A DNA stretch of 64,000 nt from Fontimonas thermophila. Lineage in GTDB: Bacteria > Pseudomonadota > Gammaproteobacteria > Nevskiales > Nevskiaceae. Position numbers and translations under genes: made by a program. The DNA is taken from positions 17,589 through 81,588 of the forward strand of contig NZ_FOOC01000011.1 of the NCBI RefSeq assembly GCF_900113085.1, given 5' to 3'. Under the pieces are notes generated by a model. It did not search any database, was not told the DNA's origin, and saw nothing but the letters and a program-made list of their open reading frames with translations. Positions 18,167 to 28,200 of the stretch are shown here, in pieces. Numbering within the stretch: the first letter of the stretch is position 1; every line of letters begins with the position of its first letter.

Positions 18167-19048
18167 TCACGCCGTCAGCGCGTAATCGGCGGCAAGCCCG
18201 GCGAACACCGCCAGACCGAACCAGTTGTTGTGCAAGAAGGCGCGGAAGCAGGCCTGCGGCTCACGCGTGCGCGTGAGGTACTGCTCATACAGCGCGCATC
18301 CGGCCGCCACGGCGATACCGCCGAAATACAGCGCGCCACGACCCGTGATCCAACCGAGACAGATGAGGAGCAGCAGCGCCGCACCGTGCAGCACACCGAT
18401 CACCAGCCGATCGTATCGGCCAAACAGGATCGCCGAGGATTTCACGCCGATTTTCAGATCGTCGGCGCGGTCGGCCATCGCATAAAACGTGTCGTAGGCG
18501 ATGACCCAGCACATATTCGCGGCCATCAGCAGCGCCACTTCGTTCCAGGCGATGGTGTGCCGCACCGCGGCGTAGGCCATCGGAATGCCCCACGAGAACG
18601 CCACGCCCAAAACCGCCTGCGGCAGGCTGATCCAGCGCTTGGTGAACGGATAAACCGCGGCGAGAATCACCGCCGGCAGCGCCAGCAGCAGCGCCAGCGT
18701 GTTCTTCAGCGAGGTCAGCAAACCAAAGGCGATCAGCGCAACCGCAACGGACAGGCGCACCGCTTCTTCCGGCGTCACCCGGCCGGCGGCGAGCGGACGG
18801 TCGCGGGTACGGGCGACGTGTGGATCGAAATCGCGGTCGGCGAAATCGTTGATCGCGCAGCCGGCGGAGCGCATCAGCACGGTCCCGGCGACGAACACGA
18901 ACAGCACGTGCGCATCGGGCACTCCGCCGGCTGCGAACCACAAGCCCCACAGCGTCGGCCACAGCAGCAGGTAAATGCCGATGGGGCGGTCAAGCCGCAT
19001 CAGCACGAGGTAGTCGCGGAATTTGTCGGTGAGCGCGGTCATCGTCAT
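18167..19048 (-). CDS. ubiA: 4-hydroxybenzoate polyprenyltransferase
   Basis: Membrane enzyme that attaches the polyprenyl chain to 4-hydroxybenzoate in ubiquinone synthesis. The 293-residue product has eight or nine membrane segments and both aspartate motifs: NDFADRDFD with the following RPLAAG, and YAMADRADDLKIGVKS. The N-terminal LMRLDRPIGIYLLLWPTLW is characteristic. Start at 19048 is chosen; an ATG two codons later and one eight codons earlier are alternatives. No ubiC lies beside it. Confidence 0.95.
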   Translation of the reverse strand: MTMTALTDKFRDYLVLMRLDRPIGIYLLLWPTLWGLWFAAGGVPDAHVLFVFVAGTVLMRSAGCAINDFADRDFDPHVARTRDRPLAAGRVTPEEAVRLSVAVALIAFGLLTSLKNTLALLLALPAVILAAVYPFTKRWISLPQAVLGVAFSWGIPMAYAAVRHTIAWNEVALLMAANMCWVIAYDTFYAMADRADDLKIGVKSSAILFGRYDRLVIGVLHGAALLLLICLGWITGRGALYFGGIAVAAGCALYEQYLTRTREPQACFRAFLHNNWFGLAVFAGLAADYALTA

Positions 19049-19116
19049 GGCGCGCAAGCTTAGCCGGCGCACAAGACGGCTGCAGCGCCAGCGGCCTTGC
19101 CCGCGACCTGCGGCCT

Positions 19117-21210
19117 TCAGACCTGGGCGTAGCGCTCCGGATCACCGACCCAGCGTCGGATCAGGCGCTGCGCGAGCGCCGGATGATGGATGAGCCAGTC
19201 GTCGGCGAGGCGCTGCAGATCCGCAAGCAGCGCGGCATCGCGCACCGGATCGGCGAGTCTCATGCCGATTTCCCCGGTCTGGCGGCGGCCGAGCAGCTCG
19301 CCCGGTCCGCGTAGTTCGAGATCACGCTGCGCGATCGCAAATCCGTCGGTCGTCGCCCGCAGCGTTTCCAGGCGCGCACGCGCCATCTCGCCGAGCGGCG
19401 ACTGGTACAGCAGGACACACTGGCTCTGGCCTGCACCGCGTCCGACGCGGCCGCGCAGCTGGTGTAACTGTGCCAACCCCAGGCGCTCGGCATTGTCGAT
19501 CACCATGATGCTGGCATTGGGCACATCGACGCCGACTTCGATCACCGTCGTCGCGACGAGCAACTGCGTCGCACCTTCTTTGAACGCGCGCATCTGCGCG
19601 TCTTTTTCTTCCGGCCTCATGCGCCCATGCACGAGACCGATGCGCAGTTGCGGCAGTTCTTCGCGCAGACGGGCGGCCGTCGCCGCCGCTGCCTCGGCGT
19701 TGAGCTCCTCGGACTGCTCGATCAGCGTGCACACCCAGTAGGCCTGACGCCCCTGCCGGCAAGCCTCGCCGATGCGCATCACAACCTCATCACGACGCGC
19801 GTTGGACAACACCACCGTCGTCACCGGCGTACGCCCCGGCGGCAACTCGTCGATGACCGAGACGTCGAGATCGGCATAAATCGTCTGCGCGAGCGTGCGC
19901 GGAATCGGCGTCGCCGACATGATCAACTGGTGCGGCGCGAGGTGACCCGCCTTGTCACGCAGGGCCAAGCGCTGCTGCACACCGAACCGGTGCTGCTCGT
20001 CAACGACGGTCAGCGCCAGGCGTGCGTAGTCAACGCCCTCCTGCAGCAAGGCATGCGTGCCCACCGCAATCGCCGGCCGTTGCGCGGCGAGCGCGGCGAT
20101 CACGTGCGCGCGCTCGCGCTTCTTCACGCGCTGCGACAGAAACAGCGGCGCAATCCCAAGCGGCGCAAACCAGGCCGTGAGCGTGCGCAGGTGCTGCTCG
20201 GCGAGCAGTTCGGTCGGCGCGACGAGCACGGCCTGCAGGCCGTCGCGGTAGGCGGCGAGCAGGGCGGCGGCGGCGATCACGGTCTTGCCGCTGCCCACAT
20301 CGCCTTGCACGAGACGCAGCATCGGCCGGCTGCTGGCGAGATCCTGCGCGACCTCGTCGAGCACGCGGCGCTGCGCCGCCGTCGGCGCGAACGGCAGCAC
20401 ACCCAGCAGCTCGGCGATCGCCGCCTGCGGGCGGCGGATCACCGGGGCCGGCCTGGATTTCAGATGCGCGCGCAGCAAGCGCATGCCGAGCTGATGGGCG
20501 AGCAACTCCTCGCGCGCGAGACGCCGCTGCGCCGGGTGTGTGTGTGCAAGCAGCGCCTCGGCGTCGGCAGCGGTGGATGGATGATGGATGATGCGCAGCG
20601 CTTCGAGCGTCGCCGGGCCATCGACGCCCGGCAGGGGGGTCAGCAGATCGGCATCGGTCGCGGCGATTTCGAGCGCGCGGTCGATGAGCGCGCGCAGGCG
20701 CGACTGGGTGATGCCCGTGGTGAGCGGGTAAACCGGCGTCAGATCGGCATCCGGTTGCAAGACCTCGGCGGCATCGGCGATCCGGTACTGCGGATGGACC
20801 ATCTCCGGCCCGCCAGGACCGGCACGCACGGTGCCATAAGCCTGCACCCAGCGACCGACTGCGAAAGCCTGCCTCTGCGCTTCGTTGAAATGAAAGAAGC
20901 GCAGCAGCAAGCCACCGCTGCCGTCGTCGAGGACGACGCGCAACGTGCGCCGGCCGGCGATGCGCACCTCAGCCGCGACGATACGGCCGCGGACCAGGGC
21001 CTCCTCGTCCGGACGCAGATGCGCGAGCGGCGTATGCCGCCGCCGGTCCTCGTAGCGCAACGGCAGATGGAACAACAGGTCGCGCACGCAATGCAGGTCG
21101 AGCGCACGCAGACGCTGGGCGATCGCCGGGCCGGCCCCCTTGAGGTAGGCGATCTCGCTGTCGAGCGTGGGCGCAACTGGCCCCCCGCGCGAAAACCGGC
21201 GATCAGCCAA
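19117..21210 (-). CDS. recG: ATP-dependent DNA helicase RecG
   Basis: Remodels stalled replication forks and recombination intermediates. Starting at TTG 21210 the product is 697 residues, close to E. coli RecG (693). It has the N-terminal wedge domain ([13 protein letters not shown], then an OB-fold with [14 protein letters not shown]), the Walker [11 protein letters not shown], the DEQH box [10 protein letters not shown], motif [13 protein letters not shown], and the C-terminal QLRGRVGRG. There is no ATG or GTG near the family N terminus; TTG at 21210 gives [10 protein letters not shown] directly before the conserved start and overlaps the ridA stop. An upstream ATG at 21387 lies inside ridA in another frame and would add unrelated residues. 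Confidence 0.94.
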   Translation of the reverse strand: MADRRFSRGGPVAPTLDSEIAYLKGAGPAIAQRLRALDLHCVRDLLFHLPLRYEDRRRHTPLAHLRPDEEALVRGRIVAAEVRIAGRRTLRVVLDDGSGGLLLRFFHFNEAQRQAFAVGRWVQAYGTVRAGPGGPEMVHPQYRIADAAEVLQPDADLTPVYPLTTGITQSRLRALIDRALEIAATDADLLTPLPGVDGPATLEALRIIHHPSTAADAEALLAHTHPAQRRLAREELLAHQLGMRLLRAHLKSRPAPVIRRPQAAIAELLGVLPFAPTAAQRRVLDEVAQDLASSRPMLRLVQGDVGSGKTVIAAAALLAAYRDGLQAVLVAPTELLAEQHLRTLTAWFAPLGIAPLFLSQRVKKRERAHVIAALAAQRPAIAVGTHALLQEGVDYARLALTVVDEQHRFGVQQRLALRDKAGHLAPHQLIMSATPIPRTLAQTIYADLDVSVIDELPPGRTPVTTVVLSNARRDEVVMRIGEACRQGRQAYWVCTLIEQSEELNAEAAAATAARLREELPQLRIGLVHGRMRPEEKDAQMRAFKEGATQLLVATTVIEVGVDVPNASIMVIDNAERLGLAQLHQLRGRVGRGAGQSQCVLLYQSPLGEMARARLETLRATTDGFAIAQRDLELRGPGELLGRRQTGEIGMRLADPVRDAALLADLQRLADDWLIHHPALAQRLIRRWVGDPERYAQV

Positions 21211-21586
21211 GCACCAGAATCCCGTCGGCCTCGATACGCGCCCCGCGCGGCAGGCTGGCAACGCCAATCGCCGCGCGCGCCGGATATGGCTGCGGGAAAT
21301 ACTCAGCCATGATCTCGTTGACCCTGCCAAAGTGGGCCAGATCGGTGAGATAGATATTGAGCTTGACGATACCGCAGAGCGCGCCACCAGCGGCCTCGCA
21401 GACCGCCCGAAGATTGCGGAACACCTGATGGATCTCGTCGTCGATCGTGGCGTTGACCAGGGTCATCGTCCGCGGATCGAGGGGGATCTGGCCGGAGAGA
21501 TAAACCGTGTTGCCACAGACCACGGCCTGCGAATAGGTGCCGATCGCCGGCGGCGCCCGGTCGGTCTGGATGATGCTGCGTGTCAT
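21203..21586 (-). CDS. ridA: RidA family reactive intermediate deaminase
   Basis: Hydrolyses reactive enamine/imine intermediates such as 2-aminoacrylate released by PLP enzymes. The 127-residue product matches the family length. Marks are [18 protein letters not shown], the trimer-interface [10 protein letters not shown] and the signature [19 protein letters not shown] with its substrate-binding arginine. It lies between spoT and recG, overlaps the recG start, and follows spoT by 52 bp, so the three probably form one operon. Confidence 0.97.
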   Translation of the reverse strand: MTRSIIQTDRAPPAIGTYSQAVVCGNTVYLSGQIPLDPRTMTLVNATIDDEIHQVFRNLRAVCEAAGGALCGIVKLNIYLTDLAHFGRVNEIMAEYFPQPYPARAAIGVASLPRGARIEADGILVLG

Positions 21587-21638
21587 GTCGGCCTCGTATG
21601 CGTGCGGGGGATTGCCACCCCGGATCGTTTCGGATTGT

Positions 21639-23798
21639 TCATGCCCGCCAGACGCGCTCGATCCACTCGATGCGGCGCAGACGGCGCAGCACGCGCGCGA
21701 GATGGATGCGGTTCTTCACCGTGATGACGAAGCGCATCTCGACGATCTCGCCGCCGGCGCGGTCTGGCATCTGCACATTCTCGATCGAAGATTCGGCGTT
21801 GGAAATCTCGGTCGTGATCCGCGCCAGCAGGCCACGCTTGTTGTGCGCCTTGATCCGCACCTCGGCGAGAAAATCTCCCTGAACCTTCTCCGACCAGGCC
21901 AGCGGCACCCAGTCCTGGGGGCGGCCCTTGGCATGCTTGCATTCGATGCGGTGCACGACGATACCCCGGCCTACGCTGACATGGCCGCGGATATCGTCGC
22001 CGGGCAGCGGATGGCAGCATCGTGCGTAATCGAGCGCCAGCCCTTCGGTGCCCTCGATCGCCAGCGGTGCGGGTTTGCCCTGCGGCGCATCAGTCTGCTC
22101 CTTGGGCAGAAACTGGCGGGCCACTAGCGCGGCGAGCCGCTGACCGCTGCCGATCGCGGCGTACAGCTCTTCGACATCGGTGAAATGATGGGCCGCCAGC
22201 ACCGGAGCGAGCCGCTGCTCATCCTTGAGCACGCTGGATGGAATCGACAGCTCGCGCAGCGCGATTTCAAGAAGCCGCCGGCCGAGCCGCACGGCCTCGT
22301 CCTCGTGCTGCTGACGCAGGTAGTTGCGTATCGCCGAGCGCGCCTTGGCGGTCTTGACGAAATTGAGCCAGGCCGCGTTCGGGCGCGCATGGCGCGCAGT
22401 GATGATCTCGACAGTCTGGCCGTTGTGCAGGACCGTGTTCAGCGGCTCGAGCACGCCATCGACGCGCGCGGCGACACAATGATCGCCGAGCTCGGAATGC
22501 ACCGCGTAGGCAAAATCCACCGGCGTGGCGCCCTTGGGCAGGCGGCGGATCTCGCCCTTGGGTGTGAATACGTAAACCTCGTCCGGAAACAGATCGATCT
22601 TGACGTGCTCGATGAAATCCATCGGGCTGGCGCCACCGAAATCGTTGAACAGTCCGGCAACCCATTCGTGCGCGCGTGCCTGCGGGGCTCCGGCGCCGTC
22701 GCGTGCGCCCTGCTTGTATTGCCAGTGCGCGGCGATCCCGCTCTCGGCGACATGGTGCATGTCGCGCGTGCGGATCTGCACTTCGATCTTGTGGCCGCCA
22801 GGACCGATGCAGGCGGTATGTAGAGACTGATAGCCATTGGACTTGGGATTGGCGATGTAGTCGTCGAATTGCTGCGGCACCGGCTTGTAGACGTGATGCA
22901 CGACCCCGAGCGCACGGTAACAGTCGTCCACCTTGGAGACGATGACGCGGAAGCCCAAGAGATCCATGACCTTGAGCAGTTTGAGCTTCTTGCGCCGCAT
23001 CTTCTGGTAGATGCTGTAGATGTTCTTCTGCCGGCCGACGACGCCCGCCCCGATGCCCTCCTCGCGCAGCGCCACCGACAGCCGCTGCTCGACCTCGCGG
23101 ATGACCTTCTTGGCATCGCCGAGCTGTGCGCTCACCGCCTGCTGCAACACCGCGTAGCGCTTTGGATACAGCGCGGCGAAGGCCAGATCCTCGAGCTCGG
23201 TGCGCATCGAGTAGATGCCGAGCCGCTGCGCGATCGGCGCGTAGATCTCGAGTGTCTCGCGTGCGATGCGGTGCCGCTTCTCCGGCGCGACGTGCGCGAG
23301 CGTGCGCATGTTGTGCAGCCGGTCGGCGAGCTTGATCAGGATCACGCGCAGATCCTTGGTCATCGCGAGCAACAGCTTGCGGAAGCTCTCCGCCTGCTGC
23401 TCCGCGCGCGTACGGCCCTCGACGCGGGTCACCTTGCTCACACCATCGACCAGTTCGGCGACATCGGCGCCAAACTCGAGCGCGAGCGACTCCTTGGACA
23501 CACCGGTATCCTCGATGACGTCGTGCAGGATGGCTGCGATCAGCGTGGTGTGGTCGAGCCGCATCTCGGCCAGCGTGCGCGCCACTGCCAGCGGGTGATA
23601 CACATACGGCTCGCCTGACGTGCGGTGCTGGCCTTCGTGCACGCTGGTGGCGAACTCGGCGGCGCGGCGCACTTCGGCCACCTGCTTGTCGGGCAGATAG
23701 GTCTCGAGCACACGACACAGCGCGTCGATGCCGAACGCGCGCTCGACACGCTGCGTGCGGATCGCGTTGCTCAGCCGCTGGATCACCGACATGTCCAT
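21639..23798 (-). CDS. spoT: Bifunctional (p)ppGpp synthetase/hydrolase SpoT
   Basis: Makes and degrades the stringent-response alarmone. The 719-residue product has an intact hydrolase domain (HD pair at residues 92-93 in [10 protein letters not shown], with [12 protein letters not shown]), so hydrolysis is expected. A synthetase domain follows ([12 protein letters not shown] region, NGYQSLHT), then TGS ([17 protein letters not shown]), a Cys-containing conserved-cysteine domain ([14 protein letters not shown]) and a C-terminal ACT domain. The order spoT-ridA-recG is close to spoT-trmH-recG of E. coli. rpoZ and gmk, usually upstream, are absent; an unrelated divergent gene is there. Confidence 0.96.
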   Translation of the reverse strand: MDMSVIQRLSNAIRTQRVERAFGIDALCRVLETYLPDKQVAEVRRAAEFATSVHEGQHRTSGEPYVYHPLAVARTLAEMRLDHTTLIAAILHDVIEDTGVSKESLALEFGADVAELVDGVSKVTRVEGRTRAEQQAESFRKLLLAMTKDLRVILIKLADRLHNMRTLAHVAPEKRHRIARETLEIYAPIAQRLGIYSMRTELEDLAFAALYPKRYAVLQQAVSAQLGDAKKVIREVEQRLSVALREEGIGAGVVGRQKNIYSIYQKMRRKKLKLLKVMDLLGFRVIVSKVDDCYRALGVVHHVYKPVPQQFDDYIANPKSNGYQSLHTACIGPGGHKIEVQIRTRDMHHVAESGIAAHWQYKQGARDGAGAPQARAHEWVAGLFNDFGGASPMDFIEHVKIDLFPDEVYVFTPKGEIRRLPKGATPVDFAYAVHSELGDHCVAARVDGVLEPLNTVLHNGQTVEIITARHARPNAAWLNFVKTAKARSAIRNYLRQQHEDEAVRLGRRLLEIALRELSIPSSVLKDEQRLAPVLAAHHFTDVEELYAAIGSGQRLAALVARQFLPKEQTDAPQGKPAPLAIEGTEGLALDYARCCHPLPGDDIRGHVSVGRGIVVHRIECKHAKGRPQDWVPLAWSEKVQGDFLAEVRIKAHNKRGLLARITTEISNAESSIENVQMPDRAGGEIVEMRFVITVKNRIHLARVLRRLRRIEWIERVWRA

Positions 23799-23828
23799 GC
23801 CGCCAGTATAGGCCTGCGCTCGCGCACA

Positions 23829-23850
23829 CCGGGGGCGGGCTTGCCCCCGG
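23829..23850. repeat. GC-rich hairpin in the spoT divergent region
   Basis: CCGGGGGC pairs perfectly with GCCCCCGG around GGGCTT in the 80-bp gap between spoT (minus) and the DUF2946 gene (plus). There is no T-run, so it is not a convincing terminator; the role is unknown. Confidence 0.4.
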
Positions 23851-23878
23851 CACGGCGGTCTGCGAAGCTGCGCGCCCC

Positions 23879-24280
23879 ATGCGTCCCGCTACCCGCCCGT
23901 TGGCCTGGATCGGCATCCTCGTGCTGCTCGTGCAGCTGTGGGTGCCGTCCGTGCACGCCACGGCCTATGCCCAGCGCCACGGCAACGCGCTGGCCTACGC
24001 CATCTGCGGCAGCGGTTCGCCGGCGCTGCAGGCGCTGCTGCTCGCCCGCCTGCCAGACGAGGTCAAACGAGCGCTCGATGACCGGACCACCGCCACCCCG
24101 CTGGCAGACTGCGCGCTGTGCGCTGCGGTTCATGGCAGCCCGGCCGCCGGCGTACCGGCGGTGCCGGCCATCGTGCCCCGACCCGCAGCGCCGGCCGCGG
24201 TCATCCCAGCGATATCCGCCAACCTTGGCGCATCACCGGTCCTGACGCCGCCGGCCCGCGGCCCTCCGACTCCAGGCTGA
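23879..24280 (+). CDS. DUF2946-like small exported protein
   Basis: A 133-residue protein with one N-terminal hydrophobic segment (about residues 8-25, RPLAWIGILVLLVQLWVPSV) and a later CALCAA pair near residue 97, the layout of the DUF2946 family of short exported or membrane-anchored proteins. The family is often seen near copper-related genes, but its role is unproven. The C terminus is rich in Ala and Pro. It is followed by two further exported proteins on the same strand. A longer minus-strand open frame here (24201-25061) is a shadow. Confidence 0.65.
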   Translation: MRPATRPLAWIGILVLLVQLWVPSVHATAYAQRHGNALAYAICGSGSPALQALLLARLPDEVKRALDDRTTATPLADCALCAAVHGSPAAGVPAVPAIVPRPAAPAAVIPAISANLGASPVLTPPARGPPTPG

Positions 24281-24290
24281 ACGTGTAGCC

Positions 24291-24314
24291 CTGCGGCATG
24301 CCTGCGTGCCGCAG
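24291..24314 (+). other. Hairpin upstream of the Cys-rich barrel protein gene
   Basis: CTGCGGCA pairs with TGCCGCAG around an 8-nt loop, in the 82-bp gap after the DUF2946 gene and 48 bp before the next ATG. No T-run follows. It could be an RNA structure in the leader; this is only a structural observation. Confidence 0.35.
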
Positions 24315-24362
24315 CTTCCCGTCACAGCGGCCGTTTCTTTCGGCCATATCAGGAGTCTTCCG

Positions 24363-25262
24363 ATGATTTGGATGCATCCGCTGCGCGCGGCGGCCTGCGC
24401 GAGCCTGGTCGTGCTCGCCGCCAGCCCGCCCGCGCAGGCTTGTTCGACCTGTAAATGCGGTGACTACAGCATCACCCTGCTCGGCACCGAAAAACCCTAC
24501 GCCGGGCGGCTGCGCGGCGCACTGGACGTGCTCGTGCGCAGCGAAACCCAGGGGCGCGGCGCCAGCGCCCGCGAAACCGACGAATGGCGCAATACGCTCG
24601 GCTTTTCCTACAGCCTCAGCGAGACGCTCATCCTCGGCGCGCAATGGCCGTGGGTACGCAAGCGCATCCGCGACGCCAATCTTGCCGAGCTGGAAGCGCA
24701 AGGCTGGGGCGATGCGGATCTGGTCGCGTGGTGGTCGCCCTACCGCAGCGGTGATCCGAGCCTCAAGCAGATTGCCGGCCTGCGCTTCGGTCTGCGCGTT
24801 CCCACCGGCGAGGAGATCGCACGCAACGGCAGCGCGCTCGACATCGATGTCCAGCCCGACGCTGGTGCGCTCGCACCCAATCTCGGTGCCTGGTATCGCT
24901 ACTACCGCTTCCCGTGGCTGCTCAGCGTCTCCGGCACTTATTACTTCTACGGCGAGGGACGGCAGAACTTCGATCCCGGCGATGCGGCGACGGCCTCGCT
25001 GCTCGGCCAATACGCGATCGACCCCAACTGGGCCATCCAGCTCGGGCTCGATCTGCGGCATGCGCAGCGCAACCGCTTCGATGGCACGCCCGATGCGGAC
25101 TCGGGCGGCACGCTGGGCATGGTCTACACCGGCATCGCCGCGCGCTTTTTACAGGAGCTGTCGGTTAGCGCCGGCGCGCAGCTGCCGGTGATCGAAAACC
25201 TCCATGGCGCACAGGATGAAGACGCCGTGCTGCGCCTGTCTTTGGCTTACGACTTTCGTTGA
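24363..25262 (+). CDS. Exported Cys-rich outer-membrane-like protein
   Basis: A 299-residue protein with a Sec signal peptide ending at PPAQA. The mature protein begins with CSTCKCGD, three Cys in six residues, suited to metal binding. The rest is a run of alternating aromatic and polar segments (LGFSYSLSETLILGAQWPW, GLRFGLRVPTGEE, YYFYGEGRQNF) ending in LRLSLAYDFR, a barrel-like pattern with a C-terminal beta-signal-like end, though ending in R and not F. I recall similar proteins labelled transporter in metal-related loci. AGGAG is 7 nt upstream of the ATG. The longer frame to 24306 lacks such a site. Confidence 0.6.
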   Translation: MIWMHPLRAAACASLVVLAASPPAQACSTCKCGDYSITLLGTEKPYAGRLRGALDVLVRSETQGRGASARETDEWRNTLGFSYSLSETLILGAQWPWVRKRIRDANLAELEAQGWGDADLVAWWSPYRSGDPSLKQIAGLRFGLRVPTGEEIARNGSALDIDVQPDAGALAPNLGAWYRYYRFPWLLSVSGTYYFYGEGRQNFDPGDAATASLLGQYAIDPNWAIQLGLDLRHAQRNRFDGTPDADSGGTLGMVYTGIAARFLQELSVSAGAQLPVIENLHGAQDEDAVLRLSLAYDFR

Positions 25263-25273
25263 GGAATGGGACG

Positions 25274-26116
25274 ATGAAACGTTTGTTCTTGTTCGGCAGC
25301 GCGCTGCTGCTCAGCGCCTGCGGCAGCGGCGACAGCCGCGACGGCATCCACGCCGAGGTCTCGGCGCTGCATCACACCCACGATGCCGCGATGACGACGG
25401 CGCATACCGCGAACTACGCGCCGAAGCACTCGACATCCAATTACAAGACTTTCCGCCGCGAGGACGGCATGCGCATCGACCTGCAGCGCGGATTGCTGGG
25501 TATAAGCCCGGTGGCGCTCGAACCTTGCGGCATCCATGCCGCTGCGCTGGTTCGCAAAATCGCGGATGCCTTACTGCCGGCTGCGCATGCGCATGGTGGC
25601 GAAACACACGATACCGGTGACTTTATCGACGTCCTCGAACCCGATCTGAACACCATCGTCGATCTCGGATCGCTGCCTGCGGAACCGGGCGAATACTGCG
25701 GTCTTGTCGTCGAGCTGCTGCCAGCGCCCGCCGGCACGCAGATCGGAACAGACGATGGACCACTCGATATCGGCGGACAGTCAATCGTCGTCTCGCCGTG
25801 CTATTACCCGAATACGGTCGGCGTTCCCGAGCTGCCGGCAGAGCGCACGGCAGACAATGCGCCGCTGTTTGCGCACGAGTGCATCGATGCCGCCTATGGC
25901 GGACCTGCGCTGCGCACGACGCTTGCCTTCGAGACGCCCGTTACCCTGAACGGCGAACATCGTCATCTCGAAGTCACCGTCGGCGTGATCTACGACCGCT
26001 GGTTCGAGGGCATCGCAATGGACCGTCTGGCCAGCGATACCGCCGAGCAGGGCCGGTTCGCGCAGCAGGTGCTCGCGAGCCTGCACGTGCACGCCGTCGG
26101 CGATCACGCCGACTGA
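25274..26116 (+). CDS. Predicted lipoprotein of unknown function
   Basis: A 280-residue protein with a lipoprotein signal (MKRLFLFGSALLLSACG, lipobox LSAC). The mature part is His-rich at the start (LHHTHDAAMTTAHTA) and in the middle (AAHAHGGETHD), has several scattered Cys residues, and ends with HVHAVGDHAD. No catalytic motif is recognised. ATG at 25274 has GAGG upstream; a TTG at 25259 overlapping the previous stop is less likely. It follows the barrel-like protein by 11 bp, so the two are probably co-expressed. A metal-binding role is inferred from His and Cys content only. Confidence 0.6.
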   Translation: MKRLFLFGSALLLSACGSGDSRDGIHAEVSALHHTHDAAMTTAHTANYAPKHSTSNYKTFRREDGMRIDLQRGLLGISPVALEPCGIHAAALVRKIADALLPAAHAHGGETHDTGDFIDVLEPDLNTIVDLGSLPAEPGEYCGLVVELLPAPAGTQIGTDDGPLDIGGQSIVVSPCYYPNTVGVPELPAERTADNAPLFAHECIDAAYGGPALRTTLAFETPVTLNGEHRHLEVTVGVIYDRWFEGIAMDRLASDTAEQGRFAQQVLASLHVHAVGDHAD

Positions 26117-26130
26117 CCCACCGGCGCCAC

Positions 26131-26165
26131 GGAAGCGGTCGGCGCCTGGTGTGCCGGCCGCTTCC
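26131..26165. terminator. Long hairpin between convergent genes
   Basis: GGAAGCGG at 26131-26138 pairs with CCGCTTCC at 26158-26165, and inside it CGGC pairs with GCCG. It lies in the 63-bp gap between two convergent genes. There is no strong T-run, so a bidirectional terminator is likely mainly by position. Confidence 0.45.
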
Positions 26166-26179
26166 GATCAAAAGCCGTT

Positions 26180-28189
26180 TCAAAAGCCGTTGCGATAGCC
26201 GTAAAAGCGCGCGCTGTCGCCGGAGAGTGGCAGCGCGACGCCGGCTTCGAACTCGACCCCCACCAGCCGCGGCACGCGGATCCGCAAACCCAGCCCCAGA
26301 CTCCAGTGCACGGTGGTATCCAGATCATCGGCATCGTCGTAGACATTGCCGGCCTCGATGCTGGCCACAAAACGCAGCCAATCCCAACCGAAGGGGCGCA
26401 GATAACTCAAGGTCGCCAAGTAATAGGCGCCACCCGCGAAACTGTTGCGCGCATAACCGCGCAGTCCCTGGGTGCCGCCGAGCGAGAACGGCGGAATCTC
26501 CTGACGTCCGCCATGGGCGCTGCCGAGCTTGAGGCCATATTCGAGCGTCTGATGGGGGACCTCGCCCAGGGCGAGCGCGCGGCGGTATTCGGCGGTCAGC
26601 CGGGTGTAGCTGTAATCCGACAGCAGATGCTGATCGGCGATCTCGTAGCGCAGACCTAAAACCGTGCCCTCCTCGCTGAACACATAATCGTGCTCGTCGC
26701 GGTAGCCGAGCAGGGCGACCAGCGCGTACGTATCGCCCCACGGCGCCGGCGCATCCTCGCCCGCGGTCCGCTGGCTGCGCCAGAGCAACCCGCCGCCCGC
26801 GCTCCAGCCCTGGCTCGCTGCGCCGCGCTCGCCAAACTTGCGCGTCGCGAGCAACTGCAGCTCATCGATGGTTTCGTCATACGACACGGCAGCGCCATCG
26901 AGCAGCGTGACCGGGGTCGTCGTCTGTGAAATCTTGAAACTGAGCGTGTACGGCGTCCCCCATGCGAACGGGGCCTGGTAACTGACCAGATAGCCGAGCT
27001 GACGGCCACGCCCGCGTTCGCGCCGATCGGCGCTGCTGACGAGCGCGCGCAGACCGTGATTGAGACCGAACACATTGTTCCAGCGCAGCTCGGCGCCTAT
27101 CGAATCCTGCCCGTCGCTGTTCGCGGACAGGCGCGGATACGCCAGCACATACCATTTCTCGCGCACCACGAACACCACGCGCACACCGTCATCGAGCGGT
27201 TCCTGCACGGCATCGACCATACGGAACAAACCGAGATCGAGGATCGCCTGGCGGCTGCTCTCGATCAGCGCAGGGTCGGCGGCATCGCCGGCGCGCAGGG
27301 GAATCTCGCGCAGCATCACCTCGGGCTGGGTCACCGCATTGCCGCGAAATGCGATCTCGCGCACCACGGGCAGGTCATCGGCACGCGCCACCCCGCTGCC
27401 GGCGAGCATCGCCAGCAACAAGGCCACACCGAACAAAACGGCAATCTGACCGCCCCCGGACTGTGCCGGCGCGACCGCGGCGGGACCCGCCGGTCGTCCC
27501 AGCATCGGCCCCGCCAGGGCATGCGCCACACTCCAGGCGATGAATGCGCTCCAGAGGTCATGGGAAGGGAAATGCGCGCCACGCAGCCATTGCAGCAGGG
27601 CAAAACTCAGCCCCAGCATGAGCGCCGCGACAAAAGCCGCACCGGCCCCGGGGCGACCACGCCGGCGCAGCAGCACGGACAGCGCCAGCAGCGCGAACGC
27701 ACCAGAAGAATGGCCGCCGGGGAAGCAGCGGCCGCCACCGCCATCCCGCGGATCGAAGAGATGCCGGTAGGGTCGTTCGCCGCCATAGCCGGCGAGATCC
27801 CAGGGGCAGTCGAGCGCGGTCACCTGCTTGAGTCCACCGACGGTGGCCGTGGTGAGCGCGATGCAGGCCAGCAGATAGAGCGCGTCGCGGCGCAGCGGGC
27901 GCAGACGCGGTCGCACAAAGCCGCCGACGAACACGGCGAGCGCGGCCGATGCGACCAGCACGATGAATCCGGTCTGTCCCCGATGCAGCACGGTCTGCGC
28001 CCAGAACGCACGGCGGGCGGGGAACTCCCCGCGCGCGGGATCGAAGAAATGATCGAGCAGCCAGCGGTCGAAGCCTGCGTAGGCAGACAGCAGCGCGAGC
28101 ACCGCCAGCGCCAATGCGACCGGCAGGTAGGCGCCGGCCAGATCGGCGAGCACCGACGCAGGCACCGCACCATGCGAATGGCGACGCAC
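26180..28189 (-). CDS. PAP2 phosphatase fused to a POTRA-Omp85 outer-membrane barrel
   Basis: One uninterrupted 669-codon frame joins two normally separate proteins. Residues 1-235 form a multi-span PAP2 phosphatase with LKQVTALDCPWDL (a K-x6-CP version of motif 1), CFPGGHSSGAF (motif 2) and RGAHFPSHDLW (motif 3). Residues 248-270 are a hydrophobic segment ending in GSGVARA then DD, which looks like a signal peptide with an AxA cleavage site. Residues 275-345 resemble one POTRA domain (VREIAFRGNAVTQPEVMLRE) and 352-669 an Omp85/BamA-like barrel with SLGGTQGLRGY and a final Phe. It may be made as one chain and cut, or the barrel may be translated from an internal ATG at 27505. Start GTG 28189 is uncertain. 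It follows the transferase gene by 11 bp. Confidence 0.8.
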   Translation of the reverse strand: MRRHSHGAVPASVLADLAGAYLPVALALAVLALLSAYAGFDRWLLDHFFDPARGEFPARRAFWAQTVLHRGQTGFIVLVASAALAVFVGGFVRPRLRPLRRDALYLLACIALTTATVGGLKQVTALDCPWDLAGYGGERPYRHLFDPRDGGGGRCFPGGHSSGAFALLALSVLLRRRGRPGAGAAFVAALMLGLSFALLQWLRGAHFPSHDLWSAFIAWSVAHALAGPMLGRPAGPAAVAPAQSGGGQIAVLFGVALLLAMLAGSGVARADDLPVVREIAFRGNAVTQPEVMLREIPLRAGDAADPALIESSRQAILDLGLFRMVDAVQEPLDDGVRVVFVVREKWYVLAYPRLSANSDGQDSIGAELRWNNVFGLNHGLRALVSSADRRERGRGRQLGYLVSYQAPFAWGTPYTLSFKISQTTTPVTLLDGAAVSYDETIDELQLLATRKFGERGAASQGWSAGGGLLWRSQRTAGEDAPAPWGDTYALVALLGYRDEHDYVFSEEGTVLGLRYEIADQHLLSDYSYTRLTAEYRRALALGEVPHQTLEYGLKLGSAHGGRQEIPPFSLGGTQGLRGYARNSFAGGAYYLATLSYLRPFGWDWLRFVASIEAGNVYDDADDLDTTVHWSLGLGLRIRVPRLVGVEFEAGVALPLSGDSARFYGYRNGF

Positions 28190-28200
28190 TCGTCCCCCGC

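Noticed and set aside
22267..23961. A 564-codon minus-strand frame in spoT
   Set aside because: Out-of-frame shadow of spoT; extreme Arg/Ala content and no motif.
24201..25061. A 286-codon minus-strand frame opposite the barrel-like gene
   Set aside because: The plus-strand frame has a ribosome site, signal peptide and strand pattern; the minus frame has none.
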